Assembly (NCBI GenBank): GCA_014529385.2
Contig: CM043969.1
Coordinates: forward strand, 35,661,446-35,725,445
Length of the DNA: 64,000 bases
Source of the DNA: Adiantum capillus-veneris
Taxonomy: Eukaryota; Streptophyta; Polypodiopsida; Polypodiales; Pteridaceae
Reading direction: 5' to 3'
Positions 22,240 through 33,644 of the stretch are shown one piece after another (within the stretch, counting starts at the first letter, position 1; each line of letters begins with the position of its first letter). The translations under genes and the position numbers were made by a program. The notes beneath the pieces were generated by a model. That model made no database searches. It had not been told where the DNA came from and saw nothing but the letters and a program-made list of their open reading frames with translations.

Positions 22240-23552
22240 CTAGTCAGACGTCTCATCGCGTCCAAGCGGCGTATCTGTCGGATTCTGCAAAAAAAGACAA
22301 TAAGACAGCTTTCAGTAAGTATAAACATATAACGACATTTATAAAACAATACAAAAAATAAAAAAGAGTAAACCCTAATACTAACCATGCCTCCGCGAGA
22401 ACTGAGAATGTCCATCAGGGCGTTTAAGCCCTTCCTGCCTGCGTACTCGCGCTCGTACGGTGTGGGATCACGTCCTGTCATTGACCACTGTCAAAACATA
22501 CAAAGATCTCATTATGTTAGAACTAAAAAACTCATAAACCCTAAACTATCGAACATGCATAAAGAGCAATGTGAAAAGACTTACAAAATCGGCCTCAAAT
22601 GATGCCCATCCACCGCTCCCCAAGTGGTGCGAGCTCCCTGCCTCTACTCGCGCTCTGGCTGCATCCTTTTGTTGCTTCCACTTGTCGGGATTCTCGCGCG
22701 CTGCTTTCTTCGCATTCTTCCAATCTTCTTTGGCCAGCCAATCTGGCCTATTCCACCCATTCTTGATTGCTTTTTGCACTTCGGAACGCTTGTGTTTGCA
22801 GTATTCGCGCATTCGAATCTTCATCAGGTCTTCATTGAAGCGCTGATCCCGTGTTGGAATGGGAAACTCATCATGAAGTATGCTGATGACTCTGTTTTTT
22901 AAATCACTTGGTACTTCACTCCATTTGTTTAGTATATAGTGTCTAAACAGCTGAGAGCAAAGACCACGCATACGCGAGATCACCTTCTTGCCGTCATCAT
23001 CCATGATGATGCCGCCGCTGATGTCGACGGAGTAAGGCAAGCCCTCTGGCCGGTGACGCGTGAACCTGGGTGTCCCGGCAGGGGTCTCTAGCGGCGTGTC
23101 GATGGGGGTACGGACGTCAGGTGTCTCCACCGGCGTCTGGGCCCCGAAGCGAGGAGTGTCGAGTGGGGTGGCTCCTGGCGGAGTAGGTAGAGGTGTGTAG
23201 CTTCTAGGAACAGTCAGCCGTGCAAAACCTGGCGTAGATGGCGATGCTGTGGCTGGTGTGGGGGCGGGCAAAGAAGGGGAGGGTAAAGAGCCTCGTCGAA
23301 CACGAGGCGGTGTGGAGGCATCGGTGGCGGAATCCCCACAACAACCGCCACCGCCACCACTAGAGCGCCGATGTCTAGACGAGTGTGAAGCTCGTCTCGT
23401 CGACGCCGAAGCTTCGGAGCGCGCCGAATGCTCCGAAAGAGAGGGAGATGCGGATGGTGTAGGAACGCGCGATGATGCGCCAGAGTGATGACGCTCCACG
23501 TACCACTGTCTCTGCTGCGGTGACAAAGAAGAAGAAACTCCTCATCATCCAT
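22240..23552 (-). pseudogene. CACTA element 1 second gene (Ptta/En/Spm transposase-type protein), three exons
   Basis: Exon 1 is 23,552-22,585, exon 2 is 22,487-22,386 and exon 3 is 22,284-22,240. Introns have GT...AG ends, and the splice phases agree with element 2. The N-terminal 150 residues are rich in Ser, Pro and Thr, with repeated TP motifs (LDTPRFG, VETP, IDTP). Then comes a charged helical domain (LKNRVIS to KAARENPDKWK) typical of the plant Ptta/En/Spm family (PF03004). Compared with element 2, one T is missing a few codons after the ATG. The normal start is therefore frameshifted, and a product would have to start at the Met at 23,526. The protein probably assists transposition. 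Confidence 0.75.
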
Positions 23553-23892
23553 ACATGCATTAAACACACGAATATTTAAACTTAATATTGAATGAATAGA
23601 GTAGACAATGACGCAAAGACCATTAAATACAATGACGTAATGACGCATATAAATACAATGACGCAATGAATCGAGTGATAGAAGAGGCAAGTCGAAAACT
23701 CAGAATTTTCAATCAAAAGATGTGAGCGCGAGTAGAAAAGAGCGTTATACACCATGGAAGGTACTTAGAGAGCCAGAGCTTTTACAACACGGATCAAAAT
23801 TGTTCAAATACAATATTTGTGGCTTTAAGAGATCTCTCTCTCATCCTCGCATAACTCAGCATAACTTCCTATATCTATATAGAGCTCTCCGT

Positions 23893-26526
23893 TTAAACAC
23901 ATATCCTCTGTTTCATTTTGTAGCTCCTCTGCATGCACCCCATATAGAGTAGTAGCATCTTGATGCTCGTCTGGCGCCACCGGGATTTATCAAATCCGTC
24001 TAGCCACTCTCCAATGTACACTAGGGACTCTGATACCAACCAACCTTCTGCCATGCTACCCTCCGGACGTGCCTTTTGACGCACATATCCCTTAAGCGTT
24101 TTCATGAAACGCTCTAAGAAGAACATCCATCTGGAATGAACTGTGCCAGCTATTTCCACCTCATCAACTATGTGAACAAGAAGATGCACCTGAATGGTTA
24201 GCATTGTAGTAGGAAAATGTTTCTCAAACATGCACACAAGCTCCGCAGCATTTAGTTTGGCGAATGGTATGGAGTCTACGTTGATCTCCTTTTGTGAGAT
24301 CCATTGCACCAGCTTTGCAAGTTTGTAGATTGTGTTACGGATGTCGAGAGACAAACATCCCTCAATGGCAACCGGTAAAATAAACTGTAAAGTATGTGCA
24401 GCAATGATATTAAAGTCCACATTTTATGCAATGATATTAAAGTCCACTATGAACGTACCTGACACATTTTATGCCAATCGTGTGACTTCAAACCGGTAAG
24501 CTTTCCTTCTTTAGTGAAACACGTTCGGAGCGAGTGCATTACGCCAGTGGGGGTCCGCAAAGATCGAATGGCCTCTTTTACTTTGCGTTCTTGGGCTCCT
24601 GTGAAAATCAATGGTGCTTTAGGGAGTTTTATCGATCCATCAGACGCTGTTTGCGGCCAATATTGCTCCATACGATCCACATTTCTAAGGTCAACTCTGG
24701 CTCCCAAAGTATCTTGCTTGCCGGTCAAATGGTCCCATAGTAGATTACCCACATTCTTGAATATGTGCATTGGATCGAGCAAGTGATTGATCATGAGTCG
24801 GGGCCAGTATGGTAACTTGTACCATAGAGATAGTCTCTTCATCCCTGGAGGCAATCCGTCATCGCACATCTCCTTCTGCTCTAACCATGCTTGTGCAGAC
24901 ATCCTTGGTGGCTCTCTTCCCAAAAAGCCGTCGCGTAACACATGATTCTCTGGAAGATACGCTTGATGACCTTCGTAGATTTGCTTCTTCAGTGAGGGTG
25001 CCCTACGTGCATTCAGTCTAGGTCCACATGTGACACATGCTCTATATCCGCTTGTTTGAAGCCCTGCATGTATACACATGATAATAGATCAACTATGGGA
25101 AAAAACAATATTTACAGTGTCTGAGTGAGGAGTGTCAATAGATCACCTGAGCATTCTGTTAGCCCGGGATAGGCCCGGGATAGTCATGCATGGTCCACAT
25201 TAGAATGCCTCTGATCAAAGCATTCCGTCGTCCTGTGTGTCGGCTCATATCCACCACCTCTATGCCAATCCACAATTGTTGTAGCTCTTCCAATAGTGGA
25301 CAAAGATACACATCCATATTCCCCACTTTATATTGCCCTGGCACAATCAAGCTTAGCCATAGGTGCCCCTTCTTCGTAGTCAACCACGGGGGAATGTTGT
25401 AGTTGACGATGACAATGGGCCATACACTGTAAGATGTTGATCTTTGACCAAATGGATTTACGCCATCCATAGCCAGGCCTAAGCGCAAATTTCGAGCTTC
25501 CCTGGCAAAATCCGACCATGTTCCATCTATATGTTTCCAGGCTGCGCAATCTGCAGGAATTCGTAGCACACCATCCGAAGATTTATTCTCCTCATGCCAT
25601 GATGCTAGGGCGGCCATGGACTTACATTCGAAGAAATGCTTGATGCGAGGAAGCAAAGGAAAATGTCGCAAAACCTTTTGTGGAATTTTTGTCCCGTGGA
25701 GATCTACTCGATATCTTTCGGAATCACATTTCGGACACTTCTCCATGTCTGTGTATTCCCCTCTGAAAAGAATGCAGTCATTAGGACAAGCGTGGATAGA
25801 ATTGTAATCCATTCCCAAGTTTCGCAAAATCTTTCTTGCTTCATCTCGGGAATCTGGCATCACATTGTCAGCTGGTAGTATGTGCTCTTTCAGCAATCTA
25901 CACAACATAAAAATATGATACAGTCGTGTAAAAATCTATCAGATCATTATACATTTAGAGTTCTATTAAAGTAAACTAACTGTAATAGATCACCTGAAAA
26001 GCGTTGTGACGCTAGTGTCACTCCATCCAAACTTTGCCTGCATGTTGAGAAGAACCAGGAGTGCTTTCAATCTAGACATACGTGCTCCATTATACAACGA
26101 CGTATCGGCTTCACTTTTCATATCATCATAGATAAGCCTTTCTGAATCCATGATCGTCTCGATCATTTCATCAATCTCGGGCTCAAACATTGCCTCGTTG
26201 GGAATGTGCTCTGCATGATCATCCCCCGAGCTGTCAGAGGCTACATCTTGTGGCTTCACATATGCTGCTTGACCAAAGCGCTTGCGAACACGTCTATTGG
26301 GTTGCAAGATTGCTGCTTGTTGGCCAGCGTCAGAGTCCGACGAGTTATAATTGGCAACAACTCGATCTATAATAGATGGATCGAACTCGCCAAATTCGCG
26401 AACGTGCTGCAAAGAAACACGTCTTGTCCGTCGCACAGCATGCTTGCATTGATTACAAGGACATAAGACCCTCGTTGAGAGATAGGTGTTTCGGTTGGAC
26501 GGTCCCACATCCTCGTCGCTACTCAT
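23893..26526 (-). pseudogene. CACTA element 1 TNP2-like transposase, internally deleted
   Basis: Exon 1 (26,526-25,994) starts MSSDEDVGPSNR and has a CxxC pair (CPCNQC). Exon 2 (25,897-25,147) and exon 3 (25,063-24,459) carry the transposase family tnp2 core (PF02992 type) with NDCILFRGEY, LGLAMDGVNPFG, MWTMHDYPG and LLDPMHIFKNV phrases. Exon 4 (about 24,418-23,975) is the DUF4218-type region (AAHTLQFILPVAIEGCLS...). The splice signals are GT/AG and keep the frame. After GEWLDGFDK the sequence jumps to the 3' end of the gene, so the rest of the protein, including the DUF4216-type part, is lost. A short duplication at about 24,395-24,450 replaces the normal intron. Confidence 0.85.
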
Positions 26527-26584
26527 AATGAGGATAAAAAACTTATAACCTGGACAACAAATTTAATATTCTATTGGCATTCTT

Positions 26585-26588
26585 CGTC

Positions 26589-26630
<42 letters not shown>

Positions 26631-27789
26631 CTCACATTCTCTAGTCATGTCCAATCCCCGCACACCTCGGTCTAGAGGTGCACGGAGATCAGAACCACCG
26701 GGTTATAATCTCGTCTTTATTGGTCAGTACCTATATTTGTGGGTACAAGAAATCTACACACCCACGTCTACATGATACTGCATGTAGTGGACAAAATCCC
26801 TTTGCCTCTTCTCTAGCTGTAGCACTTCACTTCATCTTAACATCTTTTCACAGTAGATCTTTTCACTGTTCGTCTAACTCTAAACCCTAAACCGTAAGTA
26901 ATTCTTGCGTGGACTCGATCTAACGTAAATAAGCGTAAATCTAAATAAACGTAAATCTAACTAAAAATAAAGCTAAATCTAATTTAACGTAAGTCTAATG
27001 ACTAGAGGTTGTCTAGATGGTCATTGTGTCGGGAATGTAGTGACTCTTGCCGCCCTGAAGATCCACCTTCTTCCCTATCTTCTGAAGACATTTCACCAGT
27101 ACTTTTGGATCGACGGAGCCCACCATGAGTGAAGGCAGCAATACCCTATATTCCATTGAGGGCTTTCTTCACCCGCTTCATGCAGGCATCGCAGTCTATG
27201 GAGACCTAAATCTAATCTCATATAACGTAAATCTAAATCTAACTTAAATAAATGTAAATCTAGTTAAAAATAAACCTAAATCTAATTTAATGTAAGTCTA
27301 CATATAACCTAATCTTTAACGTCTTTTAAGATAGTTTCCTACGACGTTATAACTCTCTTCTTCTTGTGTGTGTGCGCGTGTGTGGATGTATGTGCCAATA
27401 AAAAGAGATAAATGGTATAACCTTTCTATCACCCATGCCAAGTATGATAGATTGATTATGCCATTTCCCTCTTGAATAATAGGTCTTCAGTTCAACTCCT
27501 CGTCGGCTAGATCTTTAGGTCTTTTAATTTTAACTAGTTTCCTACGACGTTAAATTAGTTTCTCTCTCTTTCTCTCTCAATGTGTGTGCGTTTTTTTGGA
27601 TCGTATGCATGTTTGCTCTCTCTTTTCCTCTCTCAATGTGTGCGTTTTTTGTTTATGCATGTTCTCTCTCTCTTTTCCTCTCTCAATGCGTGCGTTTTTT
27701 GTTTATGCATGCTCTCTCTCTCTTTTTCTCTCTCAATGTGTGTGTGCATTCTTTGTTTATGTATGTGAGTGTGCGTTTTTGTTTTTGTT

Positions 27790-27820
<31 letters not shown>

Positions 27821-27933
27821 AAAAACACTATGTGTGTGTGTGTATGTGTGTGTGTGAGAGAGGGAGAGAGAAAGAGGGGAAGGGAACATGAGAATGAGGA
27901 GAGGGAAGGAGCATACCTGGCTCTCCTTCCTCT

Positions 27934-27979
<46 letters not shown>

Positions 27980-28020
27980 AGAAGAAAAAGAGAGAGAGAG
28001 AGAGAGAGTGAGGGAGAGCG
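26585..28020. repeat. AT-rich degenerate repeats and microsatellites in the 5' part of CACTA element 1
   Basis: This includes (CT)n at 26,590-26,630 and AAATCTAA/CGTAAATCTAA words at 26,930-27,000 and 27,210-27,310. A repeat of about 50 bp (TCTCTCAATG..GTGCG...TTTATGCATG) lies at 27,575-27,780, with (CT)n and (GT)n tracts at 27,797-27,978. The same blocks occur in element 2 at 37,677-38,520. They are non-coding. Confidence 0.8.
27002..27205 (-). pseudogene. Captured heavy-metal-associated (HMA) domain fragment, element 1
   Basis: The minus-strand text starts after a TTTAG splice-acceptor-like word and reads ...DCDACMKRV..ALNGI, then VDPKVLVKCLQKIGKK. This has the CxxC core and the helix-strand order of the HMA domain of plant isoprenylated metal-binding proteins (HIPP family). 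An in-frame TAG interrupts it after ALNGI. A 2-bp insertion lies near its end compared with element 2. It sits upstream of, and in the same sense as, the transposase. Confidence 0.7.
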
Positions 28021-28519
28021 TTACCTGCTCCTTGCTTGAGGGCGCCGAAAAACTCAGATCTGAGATCTGAGTTTTTGGGCGCACTCGGTTATTTTTTTAC
28101 CCCAGCCGGCGTCGCTATGAGCGTCGCAAATTTCTTTGTAAATTTGCGACGCTCATAGCGACGCTTATAGCGACGCTCATAGCGACGCCGGGAAATTTTT
28201 TTTTGAGCGTCGCTGTGTGAGCGTCGCTAATATGAAGAGCCTCTTGTAGTGCTTGGGAGCCAAGGTGATTGAATATGAGTAATCAATCACCATGATGCTG
28301 TCTTTCAAGAGAAGAGGCTGAATTTTGTGGTTTTTTTGATAGATATGGGTAATATGGATGAGGAAAAATGAGACTAGGTGGTCAATTTTGGAATGGAAGT
28401 GTGTGTAGGAGACATGAGTTCAACATGGTTTCTCTTATTTTTCAAGGTTGAGAAGAAGGTGAGTAGGGTGCAGAGAGGAGTGGTGAGAGAGGTAGGGATG
28501 ATGAGTGGAGAAGTGTGTG

Positions 28520-30520
28520 TGAAAGAGGAAAATGATAAAGTGAAAGAGGGAGTGTGGCTGCATAGCATGGGAAAACTGGGGTCCACCAATAAAATCATAG
28601 CTCACAACTCATAGCTCACAAAAATATGAAAAACTTTGAGGTGAAAGTTCAGCTCATGAGATACAACTTTTGTTTGTATCACCTTTTCAAATTTGGGGAG
28701 CATGTGATCTTTACAAATTCAGCAAAGCCGACTGTTTTTTCCACTGCACAAAGTCCTTGTGAGGTCCTTCTTTGGATAATTCTTTTGAATACCTCCAAGA
28801 GTGAGACCCCCATGGTGCATGCATGCATGCCACATACCCTTGACCTTATTTGGTAGGTCTATCATTGAAGATATTGTTGAGATCATGATATAAGTGAATA
28901 GTACAACTAAGAAAATCAAATATTGAGGGGTCTAAAAAAATATGTATATGTCAAATATAAAAAATATAAAGGGGTCAAAATAAATCTCTCTCATTATAAG
29001 TCTACCATAAAAAGAGGAATATTTTTGGTGGTCTAATTTATGAGAGTAATAGAGAATAGATGTAGGAAGAAAAAAATCACAATAGTGAAAAAATATACAC
29101 ATAAATAGAACTAGTTTTTTGGATTTTTGTTGGGATGGAGTTACACCAAAAATAAGAGAAGCTTGCATGAAATTATTTTTATATGGAATAAAGAGTATGC
29201 AAAATGGTAAGAAAAAATATGGTAATGTTGAGTCAATGTACATAGCATAAATAACACACCATAGGTAGAAATATTTAAATAAATATCAAAATAATTATGA
29301 AAAATCCTTTTATTTAGGCCCTATATACAATGAAATATTTACACACAATGGGCCATAATATACTTATATTTTTTATTTTTTTGGCTCAACTAATCGAGTG
29401 GACTAGCTAATTAAGGGTTTTTAAGAAGATATGGGAAAAGTCCCCTAACTCACACACACCTATATACTGATAGCCGTTTCTTGGCTCTCCGTAATTGCCA
29501 TAGTAAGTTAACCCACCCTATCAAATCACTTAAACACTATGGCTATCCCTGCCATTTCACTGTACATAGGCGTGTGTGAGTTAGGGGAATTTCTCCATAT
29601 TTTCTTAAAAACCCTCAATTAGCTAGCTGAGCCAAAATAAAAAAATAAAAAAATTATAGGTTATTATGGCTCATTTGTGTGTAAATATTTCATTGTATAT
29701 AGGGCCTAAATAAAAGGAATTGTCATAATTATTTTGGTATTTATTTAAATATTTCTACCTATGGTGTGTTATTTATTGTATGTACATTGACTCACCATTA
29801 CCATATTTTTTCTTACCATTTTGCATACTCTTTATTCCATATAAAAATAATTTCATGCAAGCCTCTCTTATTTTTGGTGTAACTCCATCCCAACAAAAAT
29901 CCAAAAAAACTAGTTTATTTATGTGTATATTTTTTCACTATTGTCATTTTTTCCTTCCTACATCTATTCTCTATTACTCTCATAAATTAGACCACCAAAA
30001 ATATTCATCTTTTTATGGTAGACTTATAATGAGAGAGATTTATTTTGACCCCTTTATATTTTTTCCACCTATATTATTTATATTTGACATGTACATATTT
30101 TTTTAGACCCCTCAATATTTGATTTTCTTAGTTGTACTATTCACTTATATCATGATCTCAATAATATCTTCAATTATAGACCTACCAAATAAGGTCAAGG
30201 GTATGTGGCATGCATGCATGCACCATGGGGAGCTCACTCTTGGAGGTATTCTAAAGAATTATCCAAAGAAGGACCTCACAAGGATTTTGTGCAGTGGAAA
30301 AAAACAGTCGGTTTTGCTAAATTTTTAAAGATCACCTGCTCCCCGAATTTGAAAAGGTGATACAAACAAAAGTTGTAGCTCGTGAGCTGAAATTTCACCT
30401 CAACTTTTTTCATATTTGTTTGAGCTATGAGCTGTGAGCTATGATTTTATTGGTGGATCCCAGTTTGCCCATGCTATGCAGCCACACTCCCTCTTCCACT
30501 TTATCATTTTCCTCTTTCAC
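28520..30520. repeat. Inverted repeat of about 0.95-kb arms around a 95-bp spacer
   Basis: The left arm is 28,520-29,467 and the right arm is about 29,563-30,520. The arms are the related LTR regions of E1 and E2 facing each other. The unpaired 95 bp (29,468-29,562) is the start of the E2 LTR. Confidence 0.8.
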
Positions 30521-31670
30521 ACACACTCCTCCCTCTCCTTCCCACTCCCAAACCTGCAACTCCCATGTCCTAATTTACCCTCTTAACCATTGCCACATCT
30601 CTCACACCTCCATAGCCTTCATCCTCCATTTCTACACCCTATGTGTCCCCCTTTCTCTCTACATATATGTCCATATTACCATACTCTCTTCAGCTTTGTA
30701 AAGAACTTCAAAACATTAGCAAAAGTCCAAGGATAACCTCTGAAAATGAAGGCTTTTATCATGAATTTTCCAAGGTTTGAAGATAACGTAGCTTCATCGA
30801 CACGCGTTACTTCGCCATGCTGACCGCTTCTTCTACCGGTGTTGTCAAGAGGTGAATGTCAACTTCTCCAAGCTTCAACCTTGCTTTACAAGCTTATCCC
30901 TTGTCTAACTTTTCTCATCATATATCTCACCATTTGGTGAATGATTTTGTAAATATTTTGTAGTGATAATTACTAACTACTAACCACTAACCTTATTGTA
31001 AAATGCACCCTCTACTAGAGTAGGCACTCCCAAATTATTCACTCAATCCTCTCTCATTTCATCCTCAATAATTCTCTTCCCTTGAGCCCACATCCATGTG
31101 ACTCAACAGACAAGAGAGACCCACCCTTATTAAAAAAAATAAAAATATGCATAATCTTTTATTCCTTCAAATAAACTTGATTAGGCCTAATCCAAATCAG
31201 GGCTTCTAAAACCTATAAATAGAGCCCTTCTCTCCCTTGTAAATAATGACATGATCACACTACACCACACCATTCTCAACACATAACACACCACTTTTTA
31301 AGCCTAGTTGTGTAGAGTGTGTGCATTGTGAGTGCTCTATTCCATCACTACACATAGGTGCATGGAGAAGCTTGAAGTTAGTTATGCCATCTAGAGGAGT
31401 CGAGTGATACTATACTCTGCAATCACACTTGTAGCCTACTCTTGTCCATAAATAAGATTTATAGTTTTGGGTGCAATTGTATGCTGCAACTACGACTCTT
31501 CTCTCCAAATTGACTTGATAAGTTGGCTCATCAGGTGGTTGAAGGTATATGGTCCTTGAAGTTTGTTGTGCCATTTCATGCTTGGTGGTTTAAGGGCTTG
31601 TTGAATTGTTTGCCTAAAATGTCAATTGTAAGAGGATGCTCAGTGAGAGGGCTCCCGTGACCCTAAGACA
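29468..31670 (+). repeat. E2 5' LTR
   Basis: It starts TGATAGCC and probably ends TAAGACA. Identity with the 3' LTR continues for six more bases (ATTTGT), so the end is uncertain by that much. TATAAATA at 31,213-31,220 is the likely TATA box. The 3' LTR lacks a segment of about 36 bp present here near 31,510-31,550. Confidence 0.85.
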
Positions 31671-32663
31671 ATTTGTGTATTGGCAACAAGGTCAAGTTTT
31701 GTGTTGTCTCTCTATTTCTCATCAAGCTTTGTGTGCATCTAGTCGTTAAGGCTAAGACTGAGTTGCTCAAGTTGATTTGTGCTCTTTACCTCTCTCTGGC
31801 GTGGTGAATGTTTGTGTTTGGTGTGTGTGGCTATCTTGCATTCCCCTCTCTTTGTGCATTTGAGTACAATGAGATATCACGTGCGTCCTAGTTCGCATCT
31901 ACAACTAGGTGGTGCCCCTTTTCTTGTTTGGTTTCTGGCTGTGGATTGTTGTTGTCTCTGATTGTGCTTGCTCCAGCCCCAATTGAGAAGCACGGGAGCC
32001 TCGAAGGGTGTTTAGAGGCCGTTCTTCTTGTTGCCCGCCCCGAACCGCCTCAAATTGGTGCCCCCACTGAGGACGGCTTGTGTATTTTTGTGAAGGCTCA
32101 ACCTTTAGCATAATCAAGTAGCTTCCATGAATCACGAGAATTTTTATGATCCCTTCATTCCCATTGCAAGGCAAAGGTACACATAATTGTTAGTACTAAG
32201 TTGCAATTTTAACGTGTAATTCGTAGAATTATAGGTCCTCTTAGGTTGGCAGAGATAAACGCATTAGTAAATCCTTTTATTTTGCCTCTTATTAGGTACG
32301 ACCTTAGTTTGGACGTCTATATTTTTGTTTTGTTTTAAGAATTAGGTCATGGATAGACCATGGATAATGGCCCAAGAATAGAGGTTTTCCCCTTTCATTT
32401 CACTCCACACATTAGAATAAACATTGCAATTAGTAGAAAAATCCTTTTTCAACAACGTATGGTGTTCATGTTTGGTGCCCAAAGAGTAGGAGAAATTCTC
32501 GCATCACCAAACCCTATCATCCTTCCTCTTATTGATTATCATAGGTCATTTGATGTGAATATTTTTATTTTGTTGTAGAATAGATTGCAATTTAGAAAAC
32601 ATTATTGTGTAAATTTTTTAAGAAATAAAAACAAAAACGTGTTGTCACTTTGAAACCGATTCA
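31671..32663 (+). other. E2 leader region
   Basis: Untranslated stretch between the 5' LTR and gag. It shares an ordered set of phrases with the E1 leader at 31,888-32,053 (CCTAGTTCGCATC, AACTAGGTGGTGCC, CCAATTGAG, TTGTTGCCCGCCCCG). Candidate primer sites are TGGCAACAAGG at about 31,681 and TTGGTGCCCCC at about 32,055. I cannot decide between them. Confidence 0.5.
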
Positions 32664-33644
32664 ATGGAGGCCCAACGCCAAATGTCTGGATATCCTCTTT
32701 TCTTTGGAGATCCTGGAGAGGATGCAAAATTATTTTTAGCAAATTTCAAGATGTCTTGTCGTATCAAGAGGATAGTAACTGATCAAGAACATGTAGAGAT
32801 GTTTGAGGTGGTCCTTAGGAAAGATGCTAGCACTTGGTTTGACTCTTTGCCTGAGGAAGTTAAAGGGAATAACACGGAAGTTGTGAATCATTTCAAGAGA
32901 TACTTCTTTGATCCCCAAAACACTCAAAAGCTATGGCAAGACATTGTTTCTCATAAGCAAAAAGACTTAGATGACTACTACTTGTACAAGCAAGAGTTTC
33001 TACGTCTTTGGGCTCTATGGATACGAAATGTTGCTAACCCTGGTGATGGTGCAGAATTTCTAAAGAAGGAGAGATTCATAGCCGGAATCTTTCCTTACCT
33101 TAAGGTAAAAGTTGAGGCGGGTGCACCTGCTACCTTTGATGCAGCTGAAACTAGGGCTACTGAGAAATATAGATAACTCAAGTGCTTAAGGGGGGAGGTT
33201 CCAATAGAAGGTCTTAGACCCAAAGGTAAGTCACAAGCATCAACATCTAGGGAGCTTCCTGAGGTAACGACGGAAGTGATTGAGAAGTTAAATGAATCTT
33301 TAAGCAGCTTGTCAATTCACCTTGCACAAGCTGTAGGTCCAAAGGGACAAGCAAAGAAGTATGAAGAGTGAGATTCACAACCTAGGAGAGTCTTGCAATG
33401 TTGGAATTGCGAAGAGTCTGGACATGGGATGTATAATTGTCCTTGGCCCCGTGGGGAGCCAGGGAGACCTAACTTGAATTACCCACTGATGAATGCAGGA
33501 GAAGGAACTAGTCAGCAACCACGGCTTCTACAAAGGCCAAATGGAGCAAGACCACCTCCACAAGGAGTGGAAGGAGTTCCACCTTTGCCACACCCAAATG
33601 TGCATGTAGTAGAGGTGACAAACTCAAATGAGGTTGACATGTAA
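32664..33644 (+). pseudogene. E2 gag region
   Basis: Residues 1-170 form a Retrotransposon-gag-type domain (FLANFKMSCRIK, VLRKDASTWFDSLPEEV, YYLYKQEFLRLW). The frame is stopped by TAA at 33,174 and by TGA near 33,369. It then gives a zinc knuckle CWNCEESGHGMYNC (CX2CX4HX4C), which binds RNA in family members. Another TAA lies at 33,642. All parts are in the same frame as pol, so the original was one gag-pol reading frame. Confidence 0.85.

Larger units (their letters stand above)
21606..28251 (-). mobile_element. CACTA (En/Spm) transposon, element 1, 6,646 bp
   Basis: Both ends carry the inverted repeat CACTACAAGAGG, and the 3-bp duplication CTT flanks the element (21,603-21,605 and 28,252-28,254). 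Subterminal arrays of GCGTCGCTA / TAGCGACGC words lie at about 21,668-21,885 and 28,108-28,230. In this superfamily such words are binding sites for the element's own DNA-binding protein. Coding regions are on the minus strand: a captured HMA fragment, the TNP2-like transposase, then the second (Ptta/En/Spm-type) gene. About 1 kb that is present in element 2 (40,760-41,815) is deleted here near 23,985, so this copy is defective. Confidence 0.93.
20501..29467 (-). mobile_element. E1 5' LTR (minus strand), split by CACTA element 1
   Basis: The LTR occupies 29,467-28,255 and, after the CACTA element and its CTT duplication, 21,605-20,501. Its first kilobase (29,467 down to about 28,520) is the inverted counterpart of E2 LTR positions 29,563-30,520. 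The later part is only loosely similar, but it shares a TATA box and an end phrase (CTCCCNTGNCCNTAAGA). Without the insertion it is about 2.3 kb long. The first 95 bp of the LTR are missing, because the E2 LTR starts exactly at the break. Confidence 0.65.

Noticed and set aside
22571-23488. Plus-strand ORFs across the second gene of CACTA element 1
   Set aside because: They are antisense shadows of the minus-strand exons. The sense strand has matching splice sites and a homologue in element 2.
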